Shown: one piece after another, positions 62,867 through 64,000 of the stretch | How the letters are laid out: every line of letters starts with the position of its first letter | How positions within the stretch are numbered: position 1 is the first letter of the stretch | Assembly (NCBI RefSeq): GCF_914767665.1 | Contig: NC_059508.1 | Location: 25,853,501 to 25,917,500, forward strand | DNA length: 64,000 nt | Reading direction: 5' to 3' | Source: Harmonia axyridis | Taxonomy: Eukaryota; Arthropoda; Insecta; Coleoptera; Coccinellidae | Notes under the pieces: generated by a model | Seen by the model: only the letters and a program-made list of their open reading frames with translations | Database searches by the model: none | What the model was told of the DNA's origin: nothing | Made by a program: the position numbers and the translations under genes

Positions 62867-64000
62867 AATCTACATTTCTTGGAGTTAACTCAGTTAGAAG
62901 AAGAAGAGGTATTATTAATAATAAATTATTTACCAATTCTAGTGAATACAAATTACCCTGTAGAGTTAAACAAAAAATTTCTGCAAGTAAGTATAGAGAT
63001 CTTAAAAGAATTATTCATGGTCAATATGAATATGTAATATAATAATGAGTCAACTAATATCAACTTTTTCAGAAAATGAGTGTAGAAAATCTGTAATCAA
63101 TTACAATGGATTATCAATTACAAAACCTTTTATCCAGAATGAGATGACAGGAAAACATTCGAAACCTTCAACTCCCCCTAGTTCAGCTGTAAAAACAGTT
63201 GAAATTATTGCAAGAGATAATACAGAGATAATCAAAAATGATACAATTTCCAATAGGACAATTGAAAAAATTGAAAGTAGCATCTCGAATAAAAATGAAT
63301 CTAAAATTGAGGAGCCCACAGTAAATGTATGGAAAAAATCATGGGCTAGTCTATTTGATAAAGATGTTAAAACAATATCGAATGAGAAAATAGACAATAA
63401 AATTAATGATCCACATGTAACATCTTTAAAACATACAAAAGTAGTCAAAAAAATAGATTCAGCCACTCATATGTTAGGAGGTGAGTTCAAAACCATATCT
63501 TTTTTTATATATTTATCTTACTTTCAACTAACAATTTGCTTACATCTACAGTAGATAATTATTTTACTTAGTTGAACCCATTTTACTCGATGAAAAGTGG
63601 AATGCTTTGGTTTTCACCTACAGATATCAGTGAAAATTCAAGTTTCTATCATGGTTAGTAATATTTTTAAATTTTCAGAATTTCTAAAGAACTATTGAAT
63701 TGCTGGGACGCAAACCAGTTTTAAATCCAGGTGTTTACGGAACAAAAGTATTTTTTGTTATATAAACTCAATATTACAAGCCTTACTTGCTTGCCCACCA
63801 CTTTGTAATCTCCTCAAACGGCTATCAGAGAACTTCACTCACAATAATGCACTGAAATCAATAACAATGAGTGAAAATATGTAAGTATAAATTAATATAA
63901 TTTGCAACTTTGATTGAATAACAATTTTGTATATGTATTTTCATTATTCAACTAATCCAGGTGTAAATTTATGAATAACTTCGATAATCTCCCCAATGTA
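62867..64000 (+). pseudogene. USP10-like deubiquitinase pseudogene, copy A, unit III (cut by window end)
   Basis: Exons at 62867-62986, 63073-63480, 63679-63880, and the first 40 bases of the last exon from 63961. The frameshifted first exon and the TGA ahead of the Cys box (63696-63698) are the same as in units I and II. The second exon matches unit II (GAG near 63077). The rest of the last exon is outside the window. Confidence 0.85.

Larger units (their letters stand above)
48605..64000. repeat. 25-kb macrosatellite, unit III (right-truncated)
   Basis: Third copy, cut off by the window end inside the last exon of USP10-A. It keeps a 25,083-bp offset from unit II up to the middle of the inverted array (34697 to 59780). 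Beyond that the offset is 25,361 bp, which equals one extra 278-bp monomer. Confidence 0.95.

Noticed and set aside
1..64000. Macrosatellite as a pure assembly duplication error
   Set aside because: The units differ by real-looking features: substitutions, a conversion tract, an extra monomer, microsatellite length and T-run length. An exact assembly duplication would have none of these. Read depth would still be needed for certainty.

Overview
This is an AT-rich, intron-bearing eukaryotic (animal, most likely insect) repeat region and contains no bacterial-type genes. The evidence is split coding exons with GTAAGT/CAG splice borders and AATAAA signals, an animal-type USP10 deubiquitinase sequence, short DNA-transposon relics, a tRNA-derived SINE-like head, and a 278-bp satellite. 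I cannot name the species.

The dominating structure is a macrosatellite. About 2.55 copies of a 25.08-kb unit lie head to tail. Counting each unit from the left edge of a forward satellite array: unit I = 1-23521 (left end missing), unit II = 23522-48604 (complete), unit III = 48605-64000 (right end missing). Corresponding landmarks are 25,085, 25,086, 25,083 and, after one extra satellite monomer in unit III, 25,361 bp apart. The copies are nearly identical, so the amplification is recent or kept homogeneous.

Layout of a unit, left to right: (1) a forward array of 278-bp monomers; (2) a 137-bp fragment of a USP10 exon; (3) a 0.94-kb spacer S1; (4) an inverted array of the same satellite; (5) S2, a 0.73-kb segment in the same orientation as S1; (6) broken USP10 copy A; (7) S3, the inverted counterpart of S1/S2; (8) a tRNA-like pol III promoter head followed by a complete hammerhead ribozyme motif; (9) two 0.7-kb tandem repeats, each carrying a foldback MITE; (10) broken USP10 copy B; (11) S4, a second copy of S3; (12) a second tRNA-head/hammerhead; (13) a truncated MITE joined to the next forward array. 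Blocks 6-9 and 10-13 are an older, more diverged tandem duplication of about 6.4 kb.

Both USP10 copies keep introns, so they are segmental duplicates and not retrocopies. Both are 5'-truncated and disabled by different lesions. Copy A has a frameshift and a TGA just ahead of the catalytic cysteine box. Copy B has a premature TGA, a Cys-to-Arg change at the catalytic position and a later frameshift. No intact protein-coding gene is visible in the window.

The most interesting object is the self-cleaving RNA motif. Four copies (16332, 22754, 41414, 47837) match the hammerhead core. Stem III is open (type III topology), and loops 1 and 2 contain a perfectly complementary 10-nt pair. Each lies about 22 nt downstream of A- and B-box pol III promoter elements. 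The second notable theme is inverted repetition: opposing satellite arrays with arms of nearly 5 kb, and S2/S3 arms around USP10 copy A. Transcripts across these could form long double-stranded RNA.
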